Assembly: GCF_001610955.1 (NCBI RefSeq)
Contig: NZ_CP014335.1
Span: 1,963,001-2,027,000, forward strand
Length of the DNA: 64,000 nt
From: Geobacillus thermoleovorans
GTDB taxonomy: Bacteria > Bacillota > Bacilli > Bacillales > Anoxybacillaceae
Reading direction: 5' to 3'
Shown: positions 16,299 to 24,851 of the stretch, piece after piece
Layout of the letters: every line of letters begins with the position of its first letter
Numbering within the stretch: position 1 is the first letter of the stretch
The notes under the pieces: model-generated
Told to the model about the DNA's origin: nothing
What the model saw: only the letters and a program-made list of their open reading frames with translations
The model's database searches: none
Position numbers and translations under genes: made by a program

Positions 16299-16665
16299 TT
16301 AGACTTTTTGAATGGTGTCGCTGAGGCTGCAATTCTTTAAACTGTTTAGAAATTCATGTATTTTCTCTTTTGTTTTATGCCGCTCTTCCAGATTGAACAC
16401 TTCAGAACGTTTTTGTTCAAACAAGCTCGCAGCTTTTGCTGTTGGCAGAAAAACGATTTGGGAACGTCCTGTCTCGCTAGGATTCACAGCGTAATCGCGG
16501 GTGAGATAGCCAAGTTTTTCAAGTTCTTTCAGCCTGTCGTATTCCGTCCATTTGCTGACACTAGTGCTTTTCGCAAATGTTTCATAATGAACAGGCACAT
16601 TTGTTTTTTGGTATAAGTCGATCCGATCAACTTCTAAAGAAATTGCTTTCGACGTTCAGTTAACA
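16299..16665 (-). pseudogene. Broken duplicate of the winged-helix regulator
   Basis: Nearly the same sequence as the regulator at 11181-11858 (VHYETFAKSTSVSKWTEYDRLKELEKLGYLTRDYAVNPSETGRSQIVF), but a frameshift near 16625 separates MLLTERRKQFL from the rest and a stop at 16299 ends it after NCSLSDTIQKV, losing the C-terminal domain. Short C-terminal-like pieces (for example ICADVGRYLNEISG region) may survive at 16170-16290. Upstream DNA to 16745 is also duplicated, including the ACCCAAAAA pair. The duplication probably happened before IS21 arrived, since IS21 is only in the first copy's neighbourhood. Confidence 0.75.
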
Positions 16666-16894
16666 ACATCCCCCCATCACCCAAAAAACCCAAAAAATAA
16701 TCATTACGTTATTAACTATAAGACCAATAAAAACTTTTGTCAACTCGAAAATGCCGCATGAGTCAGTCAAGACTTTGTGGAGAACTTTTTTTCGGTTCAC
16801 TAGGATCATTGTTAATCATAGGGCATTGAACCATTTTCATGAATTTATATCGTAAGTGCTTTCGGACGCTCATCCCTCATCTTGAGGTGGTGAA

Positions 16895-17583
16895 TCAACA
16901 TTCCATTTTTTTACATAAACCAAAATCCCGAAGCGCCGACAACGCTTGATGGATCGGCGTCCCCGACGACTGCTGAAGATACGGCATGTTCTGACGCACC
17001 ACGTCCGGATACAACCGCCCCACCTTCCGTTTGGCCTGTTCGATCCGCTCTGCCTTCGTTGATGTCGACGCGGCGGTCGACGCCGTCTCTTCCTCCGGAC
17101 GCCGTTTCCTCAACGAAATCCCATCGATCCGAGCCGCCATCGCTTTCCAAAACGCTCGAAGTCCTTGGTCTTTCCAGCTGCGGCGGGATTTCACCCGGTG
17201 CGCGAACCGGCTCATCACGCTCTCCGCGTGGCCCATCGGACGCATTCCCGCCGTGTCCACTCCTTGCTCCGCCAGCCACTTCCGGTAGTCCCGAATGCAT
17301 CCCGGCATCGACTCGATCCGGCGGATCAGAGCGAAAAGCTGCTGCTCCTTCGCTTCGTCCTCCAACGTGCCGACGGCGCGGCGCTGTTCAGCTCCATCAA
17401 AAGCCCTTGTTCGTCTTGTTTCGCCAACTTCTTCCGCACCTCCCGCCAACGCGGATGGCCCGCCAGACACTGGCGCAGCTCCCGCGCGACATGAAACCGA
17501 TCCAGCTGGAAGCAGGCCCGCTTTCTAAAGTGTTCCCGGCATGCCGTGATCCACGATGCCGCGTCGCCGTTGATGACTAAAAG
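16895..17583 (-). mobile_element. ISLre2 (UPF0236) transposase, C-terminal relic
   Basis: Leftward frame begins abruptly with LLVINGDAASWITACREHFRK and FQLDRFHVARELRQCLAG, typical of UPF0236/ISLre2 transposases. It shifts frame near 17390 and continues LIRRIESMPGCIRDYRKWL, MGHAESVMSRFAHRVKSRR and SWKDQGLRAFWKAMAARIDG to a stop at 16895. The N-terminal half is missing and the left join (17583) falls inside a bactofilin gene. Confidence 0.75.
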
Positions 17584-17677
17584 GTCCCGTCATTCCATTC
17601 CCAGAAAGTTTCACCAAGTTGTACAGCCCTCCGGACGCATGCCCCGTTCCAGCAATGACCAAATCTCGGCCCTCCAT
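17584..17677 (-). pseudogene. Bactofilin (YhbE-like), truncated by ISLre2 relic
   Basis: Starts at ATG 17677, four bases beyond the yhbD stop, with GGAGGG as ribosome site. It reads MEGRDLVIAGTGHASGGLYNLVKLSGNG, the usual N-terminus of a polymer-forming bactofilin. After about 30 residues the sequence runs into transposase code. In B. subtilis yhbD is followed by the bactofilin genes yhbE and yhbF, so gene order supports the call. The beta-helix core is lost. Confidence 0.65.
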
Positions 17678-17680
17678 TTG

Positions 17681-18310
17681 TCATCCCTCCAAAATTTTCA
17701 GTTTTAACTCCTCGATGCACGCCGGCACGTGCAGCCGCGCAACGAGCTTCGCCTCCGGCTCCACATACATGTCGCCTCCGCCCGCCACAAGCAAACACAC
17801 AGTCACTCCCATCTTGCGAATGATCGCCAGCTCGCAGCTTTTCCCTTGAAGTTTCGGGTAATGCGTTTCGAAAACGTTCAGGACGCTTTTTCCTTCTTCC
17901 CAACTCAGATCGCCCGAGCGCAGAAGCTGATCGAGCACGTACAGAGGAAGAAGATCGGTGAACGAAAAGACCTGTTTGTTTTCTTTCCACTCGCTATAAC
18001 GTTGCACCACCATCTCCGAAACAATGTGACGTTCCAACACTTCCTCTTTCGTCAACATCACAGCCGCTGGATTGGGAGAAAGCATGCCCGCCAACTCATC
18101 AAGCGACAGCTCATCTTTCAGCTCTTTGATTTTCTCAATGCGCGCCAAGATTTTTTCTTTCGGGAAAAACGTCTCTTGCCCTGTGAATGTCGATTTGCGA
18201 ATAAACCATTCTTCCGGAATGAGCTTTTTCCGCTTCCATCGATACAGCTGGCCGTACGAAATGCCAGTCAGCTCGAGCAGTTCTTTTTTTGAAATCAATT
18301 CTTGTTCCAT
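17681..18310 (-). CDS. yhbD: YhbD family protein (DUF4004), MerR-like DNA-binding N-terminus
   Basis: 209 aa. The N-terminus LISKKELLELTGISYGQLYRWKRKKLIPEEWFIRKST is a MerR-type helix-turn-helix. A central helical segment and a C-terminal part (CELAIIRKMGVTVCLLVAGGGDMYVEPEAKLVARLHVPACIEELKLKILEG) follow. Start ATG 18310 has GGAGGTGAG upstream. The partner downstream is a truncated bactofilin, as in the B. subtilis yhbDEF order, so the protein probably regulates or cooperates with bactofilin assembly. Divergent from adenine deaminase; the 190-bp gap between them holds both promoters. Confidence 0.8.
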   Translation of the reverse strand: MEQELISKKELLELTGISYGQLYRWKRKKLIPEEWFIRKSTFTGQETFFPKEKILARIEKIKELKDELSLDELAGMLSPNPAAVMLTKEEVLERHIVSEMVVQRYSEWKENKQVFSFTDLLPLYVLDQLLRSGDLSWEEGKSVLNVFETHYPKLQGKSCELAIIRKMGVTVCLLVAGGGDMYVEPEAKLVARLHVPACIEELKLKILEG

Positions 18311-18504
18311 GAGCCGCTCACCTCCTTCACCACCACCAATGTAACATAACATTGTTACGTTATAAAGAGTGTGAAAACAGCAGTGCCATACATATGTCAA
18401 AAAACGAACCAAAGCGGTTGACAACTTGCCGTCTAGCTCAGTACAATGAAGCCAATTTCCACTGGCATCGCGATTCACATCATGAAGAGAGGAGAATGAG
18501 CCGC

Positions 18505-20235
18505 ATGCATTCGACATTACAGAAGAAAATCGCCGCCGCCGCAAAACAAACGAAAGCCGATCTCGTCATCAAAAACGGGAAAATCGTCAACGTGTTTACG
18601 CACGAAGTCATCGAAGGGGATCTCGCCATTGCTGAGGGGATGATCGTCGGCATTGGCCGCTATGAGGGAAAGCAAACGATCGATGCCGAAGGGCGTTATG
18701 TATGCCCGGGGCTGATTGACGGACACGTGCATATCGAATCATCAATGGTGCCCCCGAGCGAATTCGCCCGCGTCGTTCTCCCGCATGGGGTCACCACGGT
18801 GATCGCCGATCCACACGAAATCGCGAACGTCGCCGGCATCCGCGGCATCCAGTTTATGCTCGATGATGCGAAACAGACGCCGCTCGATGTGTATATCATG
18901 TTGCCATCGTGCGTGCCGGCCGCCTCGTTTGAACATGCCGGCGCCGTCTTAACCGCAGCGGACCTAGCGCCGTTTTTCAACGATGAACGCGTTCTCGGAT
19001 TGGCGGAAGTGATGGACTATCCGTCATTAAGGGAACAACACCCGTCCATGCTCGACAAACTGGCGCTCGCGGCAAACGCCAACCGCCTGATCGACGGCCA
19101 CTTGGCCGGTCTGGATGCCGATGCCATCAACGTCTACCGCAGCGCCCGCATCCATACGGATCATGAATGCGTCACCGCCGACGAAGCGCTTGAACGCATT
19201 CGCCGCGGCATGTACGTGCTCATTCGCCAAGGCTCGGTCGCCAAAGACCTCGAAAAACTTCTTCCTGCCGTCCATGAGCACAACGCGCGCCGCTTTCTGT
19301 TTTGCACGGACGATAAACATCTCGACGACTTATGGTTCGAAGGCAGCGTCGACCATAACGTGCGCCTTGCCATTCGCGCTGGGCTCGACCCGCTTCTGGC
19401 CATCCAAATGGCCACATTAAACGCCGCCGAGTGCTACCGGTTGCCGACGAAGGGGGCTGTCGCCCCGGGGCATGACGCCGACTTTTTGTTCGTTGAGGAT
19501 TTGGAAACGCTGAACATCACCCACGTGTTTAAATCCGGAAAACAGGTGGCCGAGCATGGGCAGGCCACATTCCGTTCCGAACGATCGGCTTGCGGCATTA
19601 AACCAACATTGCGGCAATCCATCCGTTGCCAACCGGTCACCGAAGCCGATCTTCGCATTCCGATGCGGAAAGGAAACAAAGCCCATGTCATTGAAATCAT
19701 CCCAAACCATTTGCATACGAACCATCTTGTCACCGAAGTCGATGTCCAGGACGGGGCCTTTTCCCCTTCGGTCGAACGGGATTTGCTGAAGCTTGTGGTC
19801 GTCGAACGCCATCGCGGCCTCGGAATCGGCCTTGGCATCGTCCGCGGCTTCGGGTTCCAAGCAGGCGCCATTGCTTCTTCGATCGCGCACGATTCACACC
19901 ACATCATCGCCGCAGGCATCAACGACCACGACCTCGTCGTCGCCATCGAACAGCTCCGCCGGCAACACGGCGGGCTTGCGGTCGTCAAAGACGGAACGGT
20001 GCTCGCCAGCCTGCCGCTTGAAATCGGCGGATTGATGACAAGAAAAGACTATACCGAGGTGCTAAACGGATTGAAACAGATTGACAAAGCACTTGAAGCG
20101 ATCGGCGCATGCGGCTCTTTCAATCCGTTCATCACGCTGTCATTTCTCGCCTTGCCGGTCATTCCGGAGCTCAAGCTGACCGATCAAGGGCTGTTTGATG
20201 TCAAGCGGTGGGAATGGATTCCGATCGAGGCATAG
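18505..20235 (+). CDS. ade: Adenine deaminase
   Basis: 576 aa. Converts adenine to hypoxanthine and ammonia in purine salvage; cytoplasmic metal-dependent amidohydrolase. The metal-binding motif GLIDGHVHIESS (about 68-79) opens the barrel, HGVTTVIADPHEIANVAGI follows, and DDKHLDDLWFEG carries the later Asp. The C-terminal domain has EIGGLMT and the final VIPELKLTDQGLFDV. ATG 18505 stands 10 nt after AGAGGAG; ATG 18496 is only 1 nt from it. The open frame extends upstream to 18352 without a ribosome site. A GC hairpin follows the stop. Confidence 0.93.
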   Translation: MHSTLQKKIAAAAKQTKADLVIKNGKIVNVFTHEVIEGDLAIAEGMIVGIGRYEGKQTIDAEGRYVCPGLIDGHVHIESSMVPPSEFARVVLPHGVTTVIADPHEIANVAGIRGIQFMLDDAKQTPLDVYIMLPSCVPAASFEHAGAVLTAADLAPFFNDERVLGLAEVMDYPSLREQHPSMLDKLALAANANRLIDGHLAGLDADAINVYRSARIHTDHECVTADEALERIRRGMYVLIRQGSVAKDLEKLLPAVHEHNARRFLFCTDDKHLDDLWFEGSVDHNVRLAIRAGLDPLLAIQMATLNAAECYRLPTKGAVAPGHDADFLFVEDLETLNITHVFKSGKQVAEHGQATFRSERSACGIKPTLRQSIRCQPVTEADLRIPMRKGNKAHVIEIIPNHLHTNHLVTEVDVQDGAFSPSVERDLLKLVVVERHRGLGIGLGIVRGFGFQAGAIASSIAHDSHHIIAAGINDHDLVVAIEQLRRQHGGLAVVKDGTVLASLPLEIGGLMTRKDYTEVLNGLKQIDKALEAIGACGSFNPFITLSFLALPVIPELKLTDQGLFDVKRWEWIPIEA

Positions 20236-20237
20236 AG

Positions 20238-20270
20238 GAGGGCGAGTGTCCCTCCTTCTTTGTTGTTCAA
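20238..20270 (+). terminator. Probable intrinsic terminator of ade
   Basis: GGAGGG and CCCTCC form a short stem with loop CGAGTGT, followed by a T-rich run (TTCTTTGTTGTT). Weak but well placed directly after the stop. Confidence 0.5.
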
Positions 20271-20311
20271 GGATGTATTAACCAATTGATTATTTAGAAC
20301 ATAGTTTATCT

Positions 20312-20969
20312 TTATAAAAAACCGCATTGTTCCCAAGGAAACACGTCGCCCGCACGGCAAAAAATGTGATGCGAAACGCCCGTTCGTCGGCGGCGCGCCG
20401 CCTTGTTGCCGATTCGCGTCGTCTCAATCATGTCATCCCAAAACGGGAGACGAGTGCGAAGGCGCTCGATCATTTTGCGAATGGCCTCTTCCGCCATCTC
20501 TCGTTCCAAAAAGGTGAAAAACAGCGTTTCACGGATGTCCCCTTGCCAGCAGCCGCTCGCTGTACAGCAACAAGTAAAACGTGGCATAATTCAAAATCAC
20601 GCACTTGCATCCATAGCATACAACCAATCCGTCGTAATGATTTTCAATCAACAGCCGTACTTCATCTGGATGGCAGTCGTCCTGCTCGGCGAAATACCGC
20701 TCCTCGCTGACGATTTCACTGCCTTCTGGCGTCACGATGTGATACAGCGCCCGCACAAACGTTTCCGCCCGCTGAAGCAAAATTTCACCGCGGTAACGCT
20801 CGACAAGCTCCTCATCGTACAGGCTGTCTTCCATTTCTTCCATTTTCTTCAGCGACCGTGAGGCCAACAAAAGGCCGCAGTTGGCAAGAAGCATATGACT
20901 AAGCATGCGCTGCGTGTCATTTAATCCCCCGTCTGCCCCATTCGAAAGCACACGCTCAAAATGATACAC
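20312..20969 (-). pseudogene. Unrecognised protein, frameshifted
   Basis: Two leftward frames overlap as if one gene of about 215 aa was split by a frameshift near 20540-20590. The first (start 20969, MYHFERVLSNGADGGLNDTQ) is helical and includes YDGLVVCYGCKCVILNYATFYLLLYSE. The second continues RETLFFTFLEREMAEEAIRKMIERLRTR and PFWDDMIETTRIGNK to a stop at 20312. I do not recognise the family. It is convergent with ade and has no clear ribosome site. A sequencing error is possible. Confidence 0.5.
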
Positions 20970-21022
20970 TGCTCTCCCATACTCTCCCTCTGCATAATAA
21001 ATATGGGGTTACAACGATACTG

Positions 21023-21766
21023 TTAACTTGTTCCTACTAAAATAGGAATTCTTTCTTTGTATCTTGCAATTAATCTGTTGTTATGTTCATCCGCCCCTTC
21101 CATATTGCCACTTAAAAAGATCGGTGGTTCCAAACCATTTTCCGCCATTAAGACAATAGCTTCAGCAAAAATAGCATTTAAAATCACGCTTCCTACAACA
21201 GTAGAGGTAGGAGAAAACGGAACGGAAATACTTTCGTGGGATAAAATTGCGTCACCTTTCACCGAATAATTATTAATAACAAGATCCACTACCTCGTATA
21301 ACAATTTACCACTTTTATGCCGTGAGGGCTGGCTTTTTGAATATTCCAAAGATGTAATGGCGATTGTATAAGTTCCCTTCTCTTTAGCCGTCAGCGCAAC
21401 GTCAATCGGAACTGGATTGCGCCCCGATGTGGACAAAACAAAAAACACATCTTCAGGACGGATATCCTCATGATCTATAAAATTTTGTGCGAAATCATTC
21501 ATTCTCTCCAACATTGACGAACGGACCGCCCCTTCATGAAGCATAAGGGGCTCAAAAAATATTGGTTTAATTGGTACAAGCCCTCCAGCACGATAAAACA
21601 CTTCTTCCGTTAAAATGTGGGAGTGACCACATCCGAACAGTTGAATAATTCCACCTTTCTGAATGGCTTCACTTACTACATAAGCAGCTTTTTTGAGATT
21701 GTCCTTTTCATGTTTTAAAACGAGTTCCAAACGTTCGTTGACCTTTTGAAAATAATGTTCGATCAC
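21023..21766 (-). CDS. SIS-domain phosphosugar-binding protein
   Basis: 247 aa. One SIS domain: IQLFGCGHSHILTEEVFYRAGGL (about 38-60) and VFFVLSTSGRNPVPIDVALTAKEKG (about 107-131), with an N-terminal helix typical of the sugar-isomerase-like (SIS_13) group. Probably binds or isomerises a phosphosugar in the cytoplasm. It is the last gene of the PTS operon and its ATG overlaps the aldolase stop by 4 nt. The exact reaction is unknown. Confidence 0.8.
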   Translation of the reverse strand: MIEHYFQKVNERLELVLKHEKDNLKKAAYVVSEAIQKGGIIQLFGCGHSHILTEEVFYRAGGLVPIKPIFFEPLMLHEGAVRSSMLERMNDFAQNFIDHEDIRPEDVFFVLSTSGRNPVPIDVALTAKEKGTYTIAITSLEYSKSQPSRHKSGKLLYEVVDLVINNYSVKGDAILSHESISVPFSPTSTVVGSVILNAIFAEAIVLMAENGLEPPIFLSGNMEGADEHNNRLIARYKERIPILVGTS

Positions 21767-22491
21767 GAGCCGATCACTCCTTTTAGTTGTCGAAAAATTT
21801 CTTTGACTCTGCTTGGATTCGATTCTCCCTTACCTTGTAATACGTCTCCAAATACGTGCGGCATAAATAATTCAATATTTATTTTTCTTATCTCTTTGTA
21901 TAAAACAGGCAGATGGTGAACTTTAATACCGCCCGCCGGCTCAATAGCTCTTATTCCTCTTTTGGCTGCTTCTTTGGCAATGAAAAGAAGTTCTTCTAGA
22001 TGATCGAGCCCTTTCATTGGCATGACTTTTATGGATTCCACTCCACAAGCAGCAACCAATTCTAATAATGGCTCTACTCTTATCTTTTTTCCTGTTAGCA
22101 TTTTTGCAAAACCGACCTCCCCAGATGGAGAGATAAGAGCAGTAACAATAGGAAAACATTGATTTGCTGCTACAAATCCCTTGGCAAAAAGGGCTCTTTC
22201 CAATGGCTGATTGATATGTTCCGGATTGCTCCTAACGGCTATATCAACAACTCGTTTCCACTCATCAAACTTTCCGCCACCACCAAGACCGATACTGACC
22301 ACTGGCGATGATTGTTTAATACTTTCAACCGTCCCAACGGCTTCCTCAATGGTGGCAAAATCCGCCGCTGCAATTCCTGGCACACAAAAGCCATCCGATG
22401 CCTCCAAAAGATCGGCGGCGTTTTTTCCATCCTTCGCTAAAACGTTGAGCAGCAACTGATCTTGAAACCGCTTTATATTAAATAGCTTCAT
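21763..22491 (-). CDS. KDGP aldolase family protein (DgaF-like)
   Basis: 242 aa. Member of the DgaF/DUF1341 family, which includes the 2-dehydro-3-deoxy-6-phosphogluconate aldolase of D-glucosaminate degradation. Visible: LLNVLAKDGKNAADLLEASDGFCVPGI at the start, VSIGLGGGGKFDEWKRV, and a lysine-bearing strand VESIKVMPMKGLDHLEEL followed by IEPAGGIKVHHL, fitting a Schiff-base TIM barrel. It overlaps the creatininase-like gene by 14 nt, so the operon is tightly coupled. It implies that the pathway ends by splitting a 2-keto-3-deoxy phosphosugar acid into pyruvate and a triose phosphate (inference). Confidence 0.85.
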   Translation of the reverse strand: MKLFNIKRFQDQLLLNVLAKDGKNAADLLEASDGFCVPGIAAADFATIEEAVGTVESIKQSSPVVSIGLGGGGKFDEWKRVVDIAVRSNPEHINQPLERALFAKGFVAANQCFPIVTALISPSGEVGFAKMLTGKKIRVEPLLELVAACGVESIKVMPMKGLDHLEELLFIAKEAAKRGIRAIEPAGGIKVHHLPVLYKEIRKINIELFMPHVFGDVLQGKGESNPSRVKEIFRQLKGVIGS

Positions 22492-23218
22492 TTTGTGCTC
22501 TCCTTAACATATATGCCATTTTGTCCAAAGCTGTTTCCACAATTATTTTTCCTTTTTCTTTTGTTGCTTTTGTTGCATCCCCTAACACCGCTGTTTGAGT
22601 AAATGACTTCCATGGCGTTGGACTCACGTCCGCTTCCTCATCTATATTCGGAATATCACAAATGGCTTTACTCATGTCCACATATTCTTCAGCTAAATAA
22701 AGCATAATCGATGTTTCAATTTCGCAAGCATGGAAATAGACGGAATGAATCGCCTCCGTTTCCCGTATTTCATTAACGACTTTGTTCATACCGGGATAGA
22801 AAAAATAAAAGGTTTTAAAATTTGGAAATTGATCATATAATATTCTTGCTGCTTCTTTTAACGCTGTTTGATTGCCAAGATGACCGTTGACCATTGCCCA
22901 AATCCGAAATCCTTGTTTATATAAACTCGTTCCAATTTCCACTAATAAACGGATCAACGTCTCATTGGAAATAGATATACTACCGGGAAAATCGCGTAAA
23001 CTCCATACCTGTCCATATGGAATGACAGGGAGAACAAAACCTTCAACCTTTTCTGCCAACCGACAGGCAAGACGTTCTGCCAAAATGGTATCGGTACATA
23101 ACGGAAGGTGTGGACCATGGGCTTCTACTGCGCCTATAGGCATGATGGCGATGCTTGATTTCGTAATTTTGTTGCTTATCTCGAATGAATTTTCTAAAGC
23201 GAAGTTCATCAATTTCAC
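22478..23218 (-). CDS. Creatininase-family metal-dependent amidohydrolase-like protein
   Basis: 246 aa. The signature IMPIGAVEAHGPHLPLCTDTILAERLA (about 25-51), with E-x-H-G-x-H-L-P and a later Asp, and MVNGHLGNQTALKEAARIL (about 109-127) are the metal ligands of the creatininase fold. Relatives hydrolyse cyclic amides or act in sugar and pterin pathways. It sits between the PTE-type lactonase and the aldolase in one operon, so here a phosphorylated sugar derivative is the likelier substrate. Specific reaction unknown. Confidence 0.8.
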   Translation of the reverse strand: MKLMNFALENSFEISNKITKSSIAIMPIGAVEAHGPHLPLCTDTILAERLACRLAEKVEGFVLPVIPYGQVWSLRDFPGSISISNETLIRLLVEIGTSLYKQGFRIWAMVNGHLGNQTALKEAARILYDQFPNFKTFYFFYPGMNKVVNEIRETEAIHSVYFHACEIETSIMLYLAEEYVDMSKAICDIPNIDEEADVSPTPWKSFTQTAVLGDATKATKEKGKIIVETALDKMAYMLRRAQNEAI

Positions 23219-24211
23219 CTACTTTTTAAATGTAAGGCAACGAGAAGGGTTTTCTACAAAAAATAGATAAATTAGTTTTTCACCATCAAAACCTGCACGA
23301 TTTGCTTCATCGATAAATCGTGGAACCCATTTAGAAATGATATACTCTAAACCAAGTCCGTAATCATAATGTTTGTAATATGATTTTCTCGCCGTATCTC
23401 CACTCACTAGTATTTGTTTTTCGTATCCTTTGCGGACAAGTTCCAAAATACAATGGATTCTTGTACTTTCAGGAGCATACTTTATCTTTCCAATGCCATC
23501 AAAACAAAGGTAAGCACCAGTTTTAGCTATTTGTTCATGGTAATAAGGATCAGGATTTCGATCCATATGACCGAAGCTTACATTAGACAAATCAACTCCT
23601 TCACTTCGCAAAATTTCGATTTGTTCAAGGGCCATCGTACCTGCTTCCGTATGGGAATGAATCGGTGCTTTTGTTTCATGATGTGCTCTGGCGACGGCAC
23701 GTATTGTTTTTTCTTCTAAAGGAGTAATTCGGTTGTAACCTGTTCCGAATTTTATTTGTCCACCTTTATAAGATGTTCCTTCAAGCCCTGCCTCTACTTC
23801 TTGGATGACAAATTCCGCCAGTTCATTTACAGTTGCTGTTTCAATCCACTCATAGTAGGTAGTATAAGGACCAACTATTTTTTGTATTTTTTCTTCCAGT
23901 TTAGCCCCCCATAAAAAGCTTTTATTAAAACCGGCTGTCCCAATGATATGGATTTTTGCTTTTCTTGCAATATCTGCAACAGCTTCTACATCTCTTCCAT
24001 AATCTACTGCAGTAGCATCCACAATCGCATTGCCGCCATGTTTAACAAAGTCTAGAACGTCTTTCAATGATTTTTCCTTATCATCCAGCAATAAATCGTC
24101 TTCTCCTTTTTCTTTCCAATATGGCGGGCGGCAAACAATGTGCTCATGGGAATAAGTAAATCCTAACTGTTCAGGATCAATATCTCCATGCAATGTACGA
24201 ATAAAACTCAT
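23219..24211 (-). CDS. Phosphotriesterase-family hydrolase, probable sugar-phosphate lactonase
   Basis: 330 aa. Amidohydrolase-fold enzyme of COG1735. FTYSHEHIVCRPPYW supplies the first H-x-H pair (about 19-25), then APIHSHTEAGTMALEQIEIL, VSFGHMDRNPDPYYH and VSGDTARKSYY (late Asp). Some COG1735 members next to UlaA-type PTS genes have been shown to open five-carbon aldonolactone 5-phosphates. The neighbouring EIIC here is UlaA-like, so lactonase is the best guess over true phosphotriesterase. The stop abuts the creatininase-like gene. An IS110 relic lies between this gene and EIIC, so transcription from the PTS promoter may be interrupted. Confidence 0.8.
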   Translation of the reverse strand: MSFIRTLHGDIDPEQLGFTYSHEHIVCRPPYWKEKGEDDLLLDDKEKSLKDVLDFVKHGGNAIVDATAVDYGRDVEAVADIARKAKIHIIGTAGFNKSFLWGAKLEEKIQKIVGPYTTYYEWIETATVNELAEFVIQEVEAGLEGTSYKGGQIKFGTGYNRITPLEEKTIRAVARAHHETKAPIHSHTEAGTMALEQIEILRSEGVDLSNVSFGHMDRNPDPYYHEQIAKTGAYLCFDGIGKIKYAPESTRIHCILELVRKGYEKQILVSGDTARKSYYKHYDYGLGLEYIISKWVPRFIDEANRAGFDGEKLIYLFFVENPSRCLTFKK

Positions 24212-24244
24212 TTTTCAACACCTCCAGCACAAAACCCTATTACG

Positions 24245-24800
24245 GCGGATAAAACTATATAGATGCAATTTGAAGCTTTCACATTTGTAACTTTTATAGA
24301 GCTATTGGATCCGACTGTCGGGCGACCGAACAACGCTGCTTCCGGGTGGTCGGGTCGTTCGGTCTTCCGCCACGCCAAGGCGTGACGAAGGCAAGCCAAA
24401 GACTTGCCTTCGATAGTCGAAAATCGAGATCGTCAGTCATCGTACTAAACGTGCGAATCTCTTTTCCTTCAGGGGTAAGGGCGCAAGCCGTGATCGATTG
24501 CTTATGCACATCCAATCCACAGCAGCGTTCATACAAGACGCGCATCCGTCTCCCTCCCTGCTTCGTCCTCAAACACAGCTGGTGCAGCAGCCTTTGTTCA
24601 AGCATTCTATCCTGTGTGCTTCCCTCAAGGGAGCGACATTCCGTCGTGCACCAGACTGCTGGGGTCCGCCTATATATCGGACTTTTCCCTACCATTAATG
24701 CAACGACCTCATGACCCCAGCTGCAAGGAGACCATTTGACAGAAGGTTGTTTTCATCCTTCCGCTCGTGACGAATTTTTTCGTCATGAGAGTCTATATAG
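24245..24800 (-). mobile_element. IS110-family relic with deleted transposase, inside the PTS operon
   Basis: A leftward ATG at 24545 opens MRVLYERCCGLDVHKQSITACALTPEGKEIRTFST, the RuvC-like N-terminus of IS110 transposases (Asp in GLDVHK). After about 50 residues it jumps into the element's 3' end, where the near-palindrome CGCCACGCC-AAGGCGTGACG lies; this same end sequence is found at 33145-33310. The ~250 nt upstream of the ATG (24546-24800) is the long noncoding end that in IS110 elements encodes the bridge RNA, and a small hairpin TGACGAA-TTTT-TTCGTCA sits at about 24768-24786. The element cannot move by itself. Confidence 0.7.
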
Positions 24801-24851
24801 ATTCCGTCACGTTGAACGGTTTGTTGCCCAGCCCGCCTTCTTTAGCAAAAT

